Origin: Kineococcus endophyticus
GTDB taxonomy: Bacteria; Actinomycetota; Actinomycetes; Actinomycetales; Kineococcaceae
Length of the DNA stretch: 64,000 bases
Assembly (NCBI RefSeq): GCF_040796495.1
Contig: NZ_JBFNQN010000005.1
Span: 186,001-250,000, forward strand
Reading direction: 5' to 3'
Below the pieces are notes generated by a model, which saw only the letters and a list, made by a program, of their open reading frames with translations, did not search any database and was not told where the DNA came from. The translations under genes and the position numbers were made by a program. Below are positions 47,969 through 60,245 of the stretch, in pieces (within the stretch, counting starts at the first letter, position 1; each line of letters opens with the position of its first letter).

Positions 47969-48010
47969 GTTTCGCCCGTGTGACGGCACCGCTGCCCGTG
48001 TGAACTTCAC
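47969..48010 (-). promoter_or_regulatory. GlnR-like box and palindrome upstream of amtB
   Basis: On the minus strand GTCAC-N6-GAAAC (47984 to 47969) matches the actinobacterial GlnR half-site pattern gTnAC-n6-GaAAC. A second element, the perfect palindrome GTGAA-G-TTCAC, covers 48000-48010, next to GTTAC (48015-48011). They lie about 107-153 bases before the amtB start. Two TCACACGGGC copies are 20 bases apart. GlnR control is inference. Confidence 0.6.
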
Positions 48011-48030
48011 GTAACGCGCGGACCGGCCCG

Positions 48031-49218
48031 TCAGGACAGGAGCGCGTCCACGAACGCCTCCGGCTCGAAGGGCGCGAGGTCGTCGGCCCCCTCACCGAGC
48101 CCGATGAGCTTCACGGGGACGCCGAGGGACTGCTGGACGGCCACGACGATGCCGCCCTTGGCGGTCCCGTCGAGCTTGGTCAGCACGATGCCGGTGACGT
48201 CGACGACCTCGGAGAACACGGCCGCCTGGCGCAGACCGTTCTGGCCCGTCGTCGCGTCCAGGACGAGCAGGACCTCGTCGACGGGGCCGTGCCGCTCCAC
48301 GACGCGCTTGACCTTGCCGAGCTCGTCCATGAGGCCGACCTTGTTCTGCAGCCGGCCGGCGGTGTCGATGAGGACGACGTCCACCTCGGCCTCGGTGCCC
48401 TGCTTCACGGCGTCGAAGGCGACGGCCGCCGGGTCGGCACCGTCACGGTCGCTGCGGACGGTGGGCACGCCGACGCGGTCGCCCCAGGTGGCGAGCTGCT
48501 CGGCGGCCGCGGCGCGGAACGTGTCGGCCGCGCCGAGGACGACGTCCTTGTCCTGGGCGACGAGCAGGCGGGCGAGCTTGCCGACGGTCGTGGTCTTCCC
48601 CGTGCCGTTGACGCCGACGACCATGACGACGGCGGGACGCTCCCCCTGCCGCTGCGTCGCCAGCGTGCGGTCCATGCCGGGTCCGACGGCGGTGAGCAGC
48701 TCCTCGCGCAGGAGTTCGCGCAGGTGGGCGGGGTCGCGGGTGCCGAGCACCTTCACGCGCTCGCGCAGGGCGTCGACGATGCGCGTCGTGGGGTCGACGC
48801 CGAGGTCGGCGAGCAGGAGGGTGTCCTCGACCTCCTCCCACGTGGCCTCGTCGAGCGTGTCGCGCGACAGCAGGGCCAGCAGCCCCTGGCCGAGGGCGGA
48901 GTTGGAGCGGGCGAGGCGTTCGCGCAACCGGACGAGGCGCCCGAGGACGGGGGCGGGACGCTCGACGACGGGGCCGTCGGGCAGGCCGACGTCCTCGACA
49001 GTGCGGGTGGCGCTGTCGCGCGGGACCTCCGCGTCGTCACCGACCCCCGGCAGGTGCTCCTCACCGTCGCGCCGGTCCCCCGGCAGGCCGGCCTGCTGCC
49101 CGGGGCGGGGCGGGAGGTTCCGGCGCCGGCGGCGCGGCCGGACGAAGCCCACCAGCGCGCCCACGCCCGCGAGGGCGATGACCGCGATGAGGCCGATGAC
49201 GTACTCGACTGTCTCCAC
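48031..49218 (-). CDS. ftsY: Signal recognition particle receptor FtsY
   Basis: A 395-residue SRP receptor GTPase at the membrane. It begins with a hydrophobic segment (VETVEYVIGLIAVIALAGVG) followed by a basic, then acidic linker. The NG domain shows RSNSALGQGLLALLS, VVGVNGTGKTTTVGKLA, DTFRAAAAEQL, VLIDTAGRLQNKVGLM and TKLDGTAKGGIVVAV. GTG at 49218. It is the partner of Ffh encoded 5 kb away. Confidence 0.95.
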   Translation of the reverse strand: METVEYVIGLIAVIALAGVGALVGFVRPRRRRRNLPPRPGQQAGLPGDRRDGEEHLPGVGDDAEVPRDSATRTVEDVGLPDGPVVERPAPVLGRLVRLRERLARSNSALGQGLLALLSRDTLDEATWEEVEDTLLLADLGVDPTTRIVDALRERVKVLGTRDPAHLRELLREELLTAVGPGMDRTLATQRQGERPAVVMVVGVNGTGKTTTVGKLARLLVAQDKDVVLGAADTFRAAAAEQLATWGDRVGVPTVRSDRDGADPAAVAFDAVKQGTEAEVDVVLIDTAGRLQNKVGLMDELGKVKRVVERHGPVDEVLLVLDATTGQNGLRQAAVFSEVVDVTGIVLTKLDGTAKGGIVVAVQQSLGVPVKLIGLGEGADDLAPFEPEAFVDALLS

Positions 49219-49269
49219 GAGCCCCGATCTTCCCAGACGGGGAGGGGACCGCCCGCCCGCCGACACCCG

Positions 49270-49530
49270 TCAGCGGACGCGGACCGTCCGGTGCTCCTCG
49301 CGGGTGCCGCGGCGCTGGGCCTCGAGGCGGTCGGCCACGCGCGTGCGGGCCTGCTCGGCGAGGCGGTCGCGGTGGTGGCGCAGGACGGGCAGGAGCCGTT
49401 CGGCCGCCGCGTCGATCCGCGCCATCGTCCGGCTGCCCCGTCGGCGCAGGCTGGGCGCTGCGACGGTCAGCAGGACGACGACGGCCAGGCCCACCGTCAC
49501 CACGAACGTCACCAGCAGAGTCGTCACCAT
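49270..49530 (-). CDS. Small hypothetical membrane-anchored protein
   Basis: An 86-residue protein. One transmembrane helix lies at the N-terminus (MVTTLLVTFVVTVGLAVVVL), followed by a charged Arg-rich helix (LRHHRDRLAEQARTRVADRL). No family recognised. It lies between smc and ftsY on the same strand, 51 bp upstream of ftsY. ATG at 49530 has a G-rich upstream stretch but only a weak ribosome site; a longer start at 49644 would add a Pro/Gly-rich segment. Confidence 0.5.
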   Translation of the reverse strand: MVTTLLVTFVVTVGLAVVVLLTVAAPSLRRRGSRTMARIDAAAERLLPVLRHHRDRLAEQARTRVADRLEAQRRGTREEHRTVRVR

Positions 49531-49704
49531 CACCGGACCACCACCCACGACGTCGGCACCGGGGCCGGGTTCGGGACCGGGACCCGGTGGAAGCTCATCA
49601 CGCGACCACCTTGCCCCGCAGGTCCCGGCCGCACCACCCGGCACGCGGCGTCGTCATCGCTCCGTGACCGGATGCTCATCAGGGCGTCACCGAGGCGACG
49701 GGCG

Positions 49705-53334
<3,630 letters not shown>

Positions 53335-53436
53335 GGGGCGAGAGCCTAACGACGACGGGCCCGTGATCGTCCGAGGCGAGCCGTGCCGCGCCGCCGGTGG
53401 CGCCTCCCGGCACCGGGACCCGCCCACGTGCTCATC

Positions 53437-53504
53437 ACGGTCTGGAATGACCGTTGGCACGACACGCGATGCAGTCGATGGGTGACGGTCCGAGGTTGTA
53501 CAAC
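53437..53504 (+). promoter_or_regulatory. Two palindromes in the smc/MFS divergent promoter region
   Basis: ACGGTC/GACCGT with a six-base spacer (53437-53454) and the perfect palindrome GTTGTACAAC (53495-53504). The second is 35 bases before the MFS start and looks like an operator, possibly for a TetR-type regulator; none is encoded nearby. Confidence 0.45.
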
Positions 53505-53539
53505 GGTGGAACACCCCGACGAATCCCGGAAGGACCCCT

Positions 53540-54892
53540 GTGCCGACCCGCCCCGCCGGTCGTACCCGCCCCACCCGCTCCGAAGGCCCCACCCGCGCGC
53601 GCCGCTCGCCGTTCCGGGCGCTCCCGCGGCCCCGCACCGCCCCGGGCGGCCTCGTGGCCCAGGACGCCACCGGGCGCCCCCTCGACGAGGTCCCGCTGCG
53701 CCTGCTGGTGACGCTGGCCCTGCTCTGCGCGATCGGCCCCTTCGCCGTCGACATGTACCTGCCGACGTTCCCGGACCTCGCCTCGGACCTGTCGACGAGC
53801 GCCGCCCGCGTACAGCTGACGCTGACGACGTTCATGCTCGGGATGGCCGCCGGCCAGCTCGTCCTGGGACCCCTGTCCGACCGGCTCGGCCGCCGTCGAC
53901 TGCTGCTGGCCGGCACGCTCGTCACGTTCCTCGCCGGGGTCGTCTGCGCCCTCACGCCCTCGATCGGCGTGCTCGTCGTGGCGCGCCTCGTGCAGGGCGT
54001 CGCCGGGGCCGCCGGCGTGGTCATCGGCCGCGCGGTCGTCGCCGACCTGGCCCACGGCCGGGCCGCCGCTCGCGCCTTCTCCACGCTCGGCGTCATCGGT
54101 GGGGTGGCCCCGGTGGTCGCACCCCTGCTCGGCGGTCTCGTCGCGGGGCACGGCGGCTGGCGCGGCATCTTCGGCGTCACCGCCGTCGCGGCGCTCGTCA
54201 TGGTCGTGGCCGCGTGGTTCGTCGTCCCCGAGACGCTGCCGGCCGAGCGCCGGCACGCCGGCGGGGTCCGCGACGTCGCCGTCACCGCCCGGGCCGTCCT
54301 GTCGCGCCGCGGCTACGTCGGGTACGTCGGCACGCTCGTCCTCGTCTTCGGGACCGTCTTCTCCTACGTGTCGGCCTCGCCCTTCGTGCTGCAGAACGTC
54401 GTGGGCCTCTCGACCGGGACCTACTCCCTCGTCTTCGCGACCAACGCCCTCGGGATCGCCGCCGGCGGTGCCGTCTCGACGAAGGCGCTGCGCCGGTTCA
54501 GCCCGTCGCAGGTGCTGACCACCGGCGTGCTCCTGCAGCTCGCCTGCGCCGCGGGGTTGTTCACGACGGTCTTCGCCCTCGGCGCCTGGACCCCGGCCGT
54601 GCTCGTCCTGCTGTGGTTCACGGTCTTCAGCTGCGGTCTCATCTTCGGGAACGCGACGGCGCTGGCGGCCGACGAGGTGCGGTTCGCCTCGGGCACCGGC
54701 TCCGCACTGCAGGGCGCGCTGCAGTTCACGATCGGCGCGCTGGTCTCCCCGCTCGTGGGGCTCGCCGGTGAGCACTCCGCCGTCCCCATGGTGACGATGA
54801 TGCTGACGTGCACGGGTCTGGCCGCGGCGATGCTGTTCCTCGTCGCCCGCCCCGCGCACCGCGCGCACCCCCGCGTCGACACCGCGGTCTGA
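53540..54892 (+). CDS. Bcr/CflA-type MFS drug exporter
   Basis: A 450-residue protein with about 12 transmembrane segments. An Arg-rich N-terminal tail of about 45 residues precedes LVTLALLCAIGPFAVDMYLP, the Bcr/CflA signature first helix. The MFS loop GPLSDRLGRRRLLLAG and ARLVQGVAGAAGVVIGRAVV (motif C-like) follow. Family members export chloramphenicol, bicyclomycin or sulfonamides. GTG at 53540 has GGAAGGA upstream. Single gene, opposite to smc and acyP, so probably an insertion. Confidence 0.88.
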   Translation: MPTRPAGRTRPTRSEGPTRARRSPFRALPRPRTAPGGLVAQDATGRPLDEVPLRLLVTLALLCAIGPFAVDMYLPTFPDLASDLSTSAARVQLTLTTFMLGMAAGQLVLGPLSDRLGRRRLLLAGTLVTFLAGVVCALTPSIGVLVVARLVQGVAGAAGVVIGRAVVADLAHGRAAARAFSTLGVIGGVAPVVAPLLGGLVAGHGGWRGIFGVTAVAALVMVVAAWFVVPETLPAERRHAGGVRDVAVTARAVLSRRGYVGYVGTLVLVFGTVFSYVSASPFVLQNVVGLSTGTYSLVFATNALGIAAGGAVSTKALRRFSPSQVLTTGVLLQLACAAGLFTTVFALGAWTPAVLVLLWFTVFSCGLIFGNATALAADEVRFASGTGSALQGALQFTIGALVSPLVGLAGEHSAVPMVTMMLTCTGLAAAMLFLVARPAHRAHPRVDTAV

Positions 54893-54895
54893 CGC

Positions 54896-55174
54896 TCAGC
54901 GCGCCGCGAAGCCCTCGACGCCCTCGGCGGGTCCCCAGTGGTCGGTGACCCGGGTGACCCGCCCGGGGCGTCCGTGCTGGGAGGGGTCGGAGCGCAGGCG
55001 GGACAGCAACTGCCGCAACGCGTCCCGCTCCCCCTCGGCGACCACCTCGACGTGGCCGTCGGAGGTGTTGGTGGCGCTGCCGACCAGGCCCAGCTCCTCG
55101 GCCTGCCGCTGGGTCCACCAGCGGAAGCCGACGCCCTGGACGCGTCCGGTGACGAGAGCGGTGAGGCGTTCCAC
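54896..55174 (-). CDS. acyP: Acylphosphatase
   Basis: A 92-residue enzyme that hydrolyses carboxyl-phosphate bonds. The catalytic Arg lies in TGRVQGVGFRWWTQRQAEEL and the Asn in GSATNTSDGHVEVVAEG. GTG at 55174. In actinobacteria acyP normally precedes smc directly; here a transporter lies between them. It ends three bases from the convergent MFS stop. Confidence 0.93.
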   Translation of the reverse strand: MERLTALVTGRVQGVGFRWWTQRQAEELGLVGSATNTSDGHVEVVAEGERDALRQLLSRLRSDPSQHGRPGRVTRVTDHWGPAEGVEGFAAR

Positions 55175-55193
55175 GGACCGAACCCTAGGACGC

Positions 55194-56024
55194 TCAGGCG
55201 TACGCCGCGCCGCCGCTGATCCCGAAGAACTCCTCCAGCGTCGCGGTCCCCCGCTCGGCCACCCGCTGGACGAGGTCGGTCCCCACCCAGCGCCAGTGCC
55301 AGGGTTCGGGGTCGTAACCGGTGGTCGCGGTGGCCCCCTCGGGGTAGCGCAGCAGGAACCCGTAGCGGCCGGCGTGGGCGCGCAGCCACTCCGACTCCGG
55401 CGTCTGGCCGAAGCAGTTCTTCAGCAGGCACCCGGGTTGGGTCCGGCCGCCGAAGTCGACGGCGAGCCCCGTCTGGTGCTCGCTGTACCCCGGGCGCGCC
55501 GACACGCTCTCGGCGGACTCCAGGCCGTCGCGGGCGACGGCGCTGTCGTGGACCGACGTCTGGCGCTGGAACGACCGGTACCCGCTCGTGACGCTCAGGT
55601 CCACCCCGTCGCGACGCGCGTCCTGCAGCAGGGACCGCAGGTCGGGGGCGATGACGGCCGCGACCTCCTTGCCGTCCACGACGGCCAGGGGCGGCGCGTA
55701 GTCGCGCGGGTCGAGGGGGTGCTGCTTGTTGACCACCACCCACGGGCTGTCGGCGGCCGTGCGCGACGGTCCGTCCACGGCGACGGGAGCGGCCGACGGC
55801 GCGGGCTCGGGGGCCGGGGCCGCCGCGCCCGCCGCGGGAACCACCTCCGCGTCGTCCCCCGACAGCCGCGAGACGACAACCCCGCCGCCGACCCCGGCGG
55901 CCAGGACGCCGGCGAGCAGCACCCGGCGCGCGACGACGGCCTCGTGGCTGAACCGCCGGCGCCCGTCGGGCAGCACCTCCGGCGCGAAGCGCGAGCGTCG
56001 CGGCCGGGTGCCCAGCTGGGTCAT
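55194..56024 (-). CDS. D-alanyl-D-alanine carboxypeptidase, VanY/M15 type
   Basis: A 276-residue protein with an N-terminal anchor (VVARRVLLAGVLAAGVGGGV), an Ala/Pro linker and an M15B domain. The zinc site is seen as SEHQTGLAVDF (SxHxxGxAxD) and EPWHWRWVG. SVTSGYRSFQRQTSVHDS precedes it. It trims peptidoglycan stem peptides outside the cell. It lies 20 bp upstream of acyP on the same strand. A 12-bp terminator hairpin separates it from the rhamnosidase gene. Confidence 0.9.
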   Translation of the reverse strand: MTQLGTRPRRSRFAPEVLPDGRRRFSHEAVVARRVLLAGVLAAGVGGGVVVSRLSGDDAEVVPAAGAAAPAPEPAPSAAPVAVDGPSRTAADSPWVVVNKQHPLDPRDYAPPLAVVDGKEVAAVIAPDLRSLLQDARRDGVDLSVTSGYRSFQRQTSVHDSAVARDGLESAESVSARPGYSEHQTGLAVDFGGRTQPGCLLKNCFGQTPESEWLRAHAGRYGFLLRYPEGATATTGYDPEPWHWRWVGTDLVQRVAERGTATLEEFFGISGGAAYA

Positions 56025-56039
56025 GCGGCGATCCTCCCA

Positions 56040-56068
56040 GCGCGGCGCGCGGACGTCGCGCGCCGCGC
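56040..56068 (-). terminator. Terminator after the rhamnosidase gene
   Basis: A perfect 12-bp stem, GCGCGGCGCGCG with CGCGCGCCGCGC, and loop GACGT begins 30 bases after the GH78 gene stop. Confidence 0.75.
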
Positions 56069-56097
56069 CGGGAGGACTGCCGGCCCGGTCAGCCCGG

Positions 56098-58353
56098 TCA
56101 GGCGGTGACGCTGTGCTCGCCGGCGGCGAGTTCGCGCTCGCTGCCGTCGGGCAGCCGCAGGACGGCCGACGTCCCCGCCGGGACCGTCACGTCGACGCTG
56201 AGGGCGTCGCCGTCCTGCCGCCAGCTCACCGCCAGCCGGCCGTGCGGCGTCTCGAGGGCACCCTTCGCCCAGGTCAGGCCCCCGCCCGGCCGCGGCGCGA
56301 CGAGCGAGCGCGCGTACCCCGGCTCCAGCGGCGAGAGCCCGGCGACGACGCGGTGCATCCAGTCCGCGACGGCCCCCAGGGCGTAGTGGTTGAAGCTCGT
56401 CATCTGCCCGGGGTTGATCGTCCCGTCCGGCAGCATCGAGTCCCACCGCTCCCAGATCGTGGTCGCCCCCATCGTCACGGGGTACAGCCACGACGGGCAG
56501 CCCTCCTCCAGCAGCAGCCGGTAGGCCTCCTCGAGGTGGCCGGTGGAGGTGAGGGCGTCGGTGACGTACGGCGTCCCGGCGAAACCCGTCGACACCCGGT
56601 ACCCGGCCTTCGCGACCACCTCCGCGAGCCGGTCACCGGCCTTGGCCTTCAGCTCCCCGTCCAGCAGTCCGAACTCGATGGCGAGGGCGTAGACCGTGGC
56701 GCAGTCCGAGAGCACCGTGCCGTCCTGCGACACGTAGTGCTGCAGGAACGCCGTGCGCAGCCGGACGGCGAGGGCCTCGAACGCGGCGGCGTCCTCCTCG
56801 TGACCCAGGACCCGCGCCATGTCCGCCGCCGTGCGGGCCGAGCGGTGGATCGCCGCCGTCGACACGACGCCCTTGTCGGCCTTGGCCGCCGCCGGGTCGT
56901 CCGGCGGGGCGTCCGGGTCCAGCCAGTCGGCGAACTGGAACCCCTCGTCCCACAGGTCCGTCGCGGACAGCAGACCCTCCACGTGCCGGACGTGCGCGAC
57001 GGCGGCCGGGTAGGCCTCCGCCAGCGCCTCGCGGTCGCCGTAGGCCTGCCACAGCGTCCACGGCAGCCAGACGGCGACGTCGGACCAGAAGCACGTGGAG
57101 TCGGCCTTGCCGCGCAGCTCCTTCGGCGGCGAGAACTTCAGGACGTCCGGGACGACGTAGGGCGTGATGCCGTCGTCGTGGGCCTGTTCGGCGTCGAGGT
57201 CGCGCAGCCAGTCGCGCAGGAACGCCGAGACGTCGAACAGGTAGGCGGCGCTGGGGCCGAAGACGGCGAGGTCACCCGTCCAGCCGAGGCGCTCGTCGCG
57301 CTGCGGGCAGTCGGTGGGCACGTCGAGGAAGTTGCCCTTCTGACCCCAGACCACGTTGCGGTGCAGCTGGTTGACGAGCTCGTGCGAACACTCGAACTCC
57401 CCCGTCCGCCGCAGCTGGGAGTGCACGACGACGGCCTCGAGGTCGTCGACGGTGAGCTCGCCGGGCCAGCCCTCGACCTCGGCGTAGCGGAACCCGTGGA
57501 ACGTGAACGTCGGTTCGAACGTGTCTGCACCGCCGGACAGGACGAGGTGGTCGGTCGCCTTCGCCGTCCGCAGCGGACGCACCCCCAGCTCGCCGTGCTC
57601 GAGCACCTCGGCGTGCCGCAGGGTGATGGTGCTGCCCTCCGGTCCGGTGACCGTGAACCGCAGCCACCCGACGAGGTTCTGCCCGAAGTCGACGAGCGTC
57701 TTCCCGCTCGGCGACGTCGTCACGGCGACGGGCTTGACGACCTCCTGGCGCCGGACCGGGGGCCCGACGAACTCGGTGAGCCGGTCGGTGTCGAACTCCA
57801 GCACGCTGACCCCGCTCCAGCCGTCGGCGGGCCCGTCGAGCGCGGCCCAGCGCGGTTCGAGGCGGCGGAAGTCGACGTCCTGGCCGTCGTAGATCTCGTC
57901 GGCCGTCACGGCCGACGGGCGCGCCTGCCAGTCCGGGCCCGTCGCCACCACCTGTTCGTGGCCGTCGGCGAACCGCAGTTCGAGCTGGGCGAAGGCGCCG
58001 ATCCGGTCGGAGTACAGGCCGCTCTTCCCGCTCCAGGCCAGCCGGCCCACGGCCCAGCCGTTGCCGAGCGCGAGCCCGAGGACGTGGTCGGCCGACCCTC
58101 CGGCGAACCGTTCCGTGAGGTCGTGGGTGGCGTGGCGCAGCCGCCACTCGTAGCTGCTCCAGCCGGGCGTGAGGACGTCCTGCGACACGGGTTCGCCGTC
58201 GAGGTGGGGTTCGACGACCCCGAGCGCCGTGACGTGCAGGACGGCGGAGGCCACCTCCCCGTGGCCCTCGTCGAGGGTGAACCGTGTGCGCAGCAACGGC
58301 GCCTGCGGCACGTCGTCGGCCGTGATCATCGCTGCGTGCCAGCGTGGGGACAT
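56098..58353 (-). CDS. Alpha-L-rhamnosidase, GH78
   Basis: A 751-residue inverting glycosidase that releases L-rhamnose from rhamnosides. Beta-domains cover about 1-320 (LRTRFTLDEGHGEVASAVLH, ALGNGWAVGRLAWSGKSGLY). The (alpha/alpha)6 barrel contains the acid motif DVPTDCPQRDERLGWTGDLA near residue 345 and ends with SWRQDGDALSVDVTVPAG-type C-domain. No signal peptide is visible, so it is probably cytoplasmic and acts on imported oligosaccharide. ATG near 58353 with moderate support. It is the last gene of the SBP-permease-permease-rhamnosidase unit. Confidence 0.92.
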   Translation of the reverse strand: MSPRWHAAMITADDVPQAPLLRTRFTLDEGHGEVASAVLHVTALGVVEPHLDGEPVSQDVLTPGWSSYEWRLRHATHDLTERFAGGSADHVLGLALGNGWAVGRLAWSGKSGLYSDRIGAFAQLELRFADGHEQVVATGPDWQARPSAVTADEIYDGQDVDFRRLEPRWAALDGPADGWSGVSVLEFDTDRLTEFVGPPVRRQEVVKPVAVTTSPSGKTLVDFGQNLVGWLRFTVTGPEGSTITLRHAEVLEHGELGVRPLRTAKATDHLVLSGGADTFEPTFTFHGFRYAEVEGWPGELTVDDLEAVVVHSQLRRTGEFECSHELVNQLHRNVVWGQKGNFLDVPTDCPQRDERLGWTGDLAVFGPSAAYLFDVSAFLRDWLRDLDAEQAHDDGITPYVVPDVLKFSPPKELRGKADSTCFWSDVAVWLPWTLWQAYGDREALAEAYPAAVAHVRHVEGLLSATDLWDEGFQFADWLDPDAPPDDPAAAKADKGVVSTAAIHRSARTAADMARVLGHEEDAAAFEALAVRLRTAFLQHYVSQDGTVLSDCATVYALAIEFGLLDGELKAKAGDRLAEVVAKAGYRVSTGFAGTPYVTDALTSTGHLEEAYRLLLEEGCPSWLYPVTMGATTIWERWDSMLPDGTINPGQMTSFNHYALGAVADWMHRVVAGLSPLEPGYARSLVAPRPGGGLTWAKGALETPHGRLAVSWRQDGDALSVDVTVPAGTSAVLRLPDGSERELAAGEHSVTA

Positions 58354-58407
58354 GCGGGGGTTCCTCCGGGGAGTCGGTGCTGGGGTGGATCGGACGGACG
58401 CCGGTCG

Positions 58408-59310
58408 TCAGCCCTTGACGGCGCCGGACGTCATGCCGGCGACGATCTGGCGGTTGAAGAACAGGTACATGACCAGCGGCGGGATCGTGATGAGCAGGAT
58501 GTCCATGAAGAGCAGGTTGTAGGACGTCAGGTTCTGGCTCTGGAAGTTGAACAACGTCAGCTGGACCGTCGCGTTGGCGTCGCCGGGGGCGAAGTACAGC
58601 GGGTTGGTGAAGTCGTTGAAGATGTTGACCGACTGCACGACGATGATCGTCACGGTGACGGGCCGCAGGAGCGGCAGGACCACCTGGAAGAACAACCGGA
58701 ACGGGCCGGCCCCGTCGATGATGGCGGCCTCGTCCAGCTCACGCGGGATGGTCCCGAGGAAAGCGCGGAACAGCAGGACGGTGAAGGACAGGCCGTAGGC
58801 GATCTCGACGAGGATCAGCCCCGGCATCCCGCCGAACAACCCGAGCTTCTGCAGCACCCAGATCGTCGGCACGACCGCCGGCGGCATGATGAGCCCGGCC
58901 AGGACGAGGAAGTTCACCAGGGGCGTGATGCGGCTGCGGCGGCGCTGCAGCACGAACGCCACCATCGCCCCGAGCACCACGAGCGCGGTGACCGAGACCA
59001 CCGTGAGGATCGTCGAGTTGATGAAGGCGATGACGAGGATGTAGTCGCGGGTCTGCAGGACCGTGACGAGGTTCTCGACGAACTGCAGGTTCCGCGGCCA
59101 GGCCAGGGCGAACTCCCCCGCCTGCTGGGAGTCCATGAGCGCCGTGGTGACGATGAAGGCGAACGGCACGAGGAAGACGACGACGCTGGCCAGGACCGCC
59201 AGGCCGCCCACGCCCCAGCGGTACAGGGCCGAGGCGGTGCGGATGTTGCCGCGCGGTCCGCGCGGCGCCTTGAGGGTCTCGGCCGCCGTGGTGCCGGTCA
59301 GGGTGCTCAC
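58408..59310 (-). CDS. Carbohydrate ABC transporter permease (MalG-like)
   Basis: A 300-residue inner-membrane subunit with six predicted helices. The EAA loop is visible as IPRELDEAAIIDGAGPFRLF followed by VVLPLLRPVTVT. GTG 59310 overlaps the upstream permease stop by four bases. It pairs with the MalF-like gene and the lipoprotein in the rhamnoside unit. No ATPase subunit is encoded in the window; a shared MsiK-like ATPase may serve it. Confidence 0.92.
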   Translation of the reverse strand: MSTLTGTTAAETLKAPRGPRGNIRTASALYRWGVGGLAVLASVVVFLVPFAFIVTTALMDSQQAGEFALAWPRNLQFVENLVTVLQTRDYILVIAFINSTILTVVSVTALVVLGAMVAFVLQRRRSRITPLVNFLVLAGLIMPPAVVPTIWVLQKLGLFGGMPGLILVEIAYGLSFTVLLFRAFLGTIPRELDEAAIIDGAGPFRLFFQVVLPLLRPVTVTIIVVQSVNIFNDFTNPLYFAPGDANATVQLTLFNFQSQNLTSYNLLFMDILLITIPPLVMYLFFNRQIVAGMTSGAVKG

Positions 59311-60245
59311 ATCTCCACCTCCTTCTTCGACAGGAACCGCGTCAGCGGGATGACGATGGCGGTGACGGCGATGAACAGGATGACGTTCCCCGCCGTCGAC
59401 AGGCCGTAGAACCCCGCCTGGTACTGCTTGTAGATGACCGAGGCGATGACGTCGGAGGTGAACCCCGGCCCGCCCTTGGTCATGGCCCAGATGAGGTCGA
59501 AGGACCGCAGGCCGCCGATGAGCGAGAGCGTGACGACCGTCGAGGTCGCGGGCCACGACAACGGCAGGACGATGTTGCGGAACGTCGTCCAGGCCCCGGC
59601 ACCGTCGACCTTGGCGGCCTCCCGGTACTCGTTCGGGATGGACACGATCCCCGCCATGTAGATGACGGTGGCCAGGCCCACACCCTTCCAGATGTCCACC
59701 AGGGCCACCGAGAACAGCGCGAGCGAGGGGTTGGTGAGCCAGCCGACCTGGTCGATCCCGAAGACGCCCAGGGCCTGGTTGATGACGCCCTTCTCGGGGT
59801 TCATCAGCACCTGGAACGTGATGCCGACCCCGACGGTCGACACCAGCACCGGGAAGAAGACCACGGAGCGCAGGTACCCGCGCCCCACGATCTGCGACGT
59901 CAGGAGCAGGCCGAGGGCCATGCCCAGGACGACCTTCGCCCCGGACGTGACGACGGCGTAGACGAACGTGTTGACGAAGCCCTTGGTGAGGGCGGGCTCG
60001 GAGAAGAACTGGGCGAAGTTGTCCAGGCCGATGAACTCGCTGGAGAAGATCGTCCACCGCGTCAGGCTGAAGTAGAACGACAGCAGCGTGGGGACGAGGA
60101 AGAGCACGGCGTAGACGACCGCCGCGGGCAGGAAGAACCAGTGCGGGTACGGACTGCGCCGGCGACCGTCGCGCCGGCGCGAACCCCCGGCGCCTGCGCG
60201 CACGGTCCCCGGCGGGGAGCTGGTGGTCGCCGACACGTCCGTCAC
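59307..60245 (-). CDS. Carbohydrate ABC transporter permease (MalF-like)
   Basis: A 312-residue subunit. A basic N-terminal tail precedes HWFFLPAAVVYAVLFLVPTL, then further helices and the EAA loop IPNEYREAAKVDGAGAWTTF with RNIVLPLSWPATS. GTG 60245 overlaps the solute-binding protein stop. Works with the next gene to import rhamnose-containing sugars; specificity is from context. Confidence 0.92.
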   Translation of the reverse strand: MTDVSATTSSPPGTVRAGAGGSRRRDGRRRSPYPHWFFLPAAVVYAVLFLVPTLLSFYFSLTRWTIFSSEFIGLDNFAQFFSEPALTKGFVNTFVYAVVTSGAKVVLGMALGLLLTSQIVGRGYLRSVVFFPVLVSTVGVGITFQVLMNPEKGVINQALGVFGIDQVGWLTNPSLALFSVALVDIWKGVGLATVIYMAGIVSIPNEYREAAKVDGAGAWTTFRNIVLPLSWPATSTVVTLSLIGGLRSFDLIWAMTKGGPGFTSDVIASVIYKQYQAGFYGLSTAGNVILFIAVTAIVIPLTRFLSKKEVEM

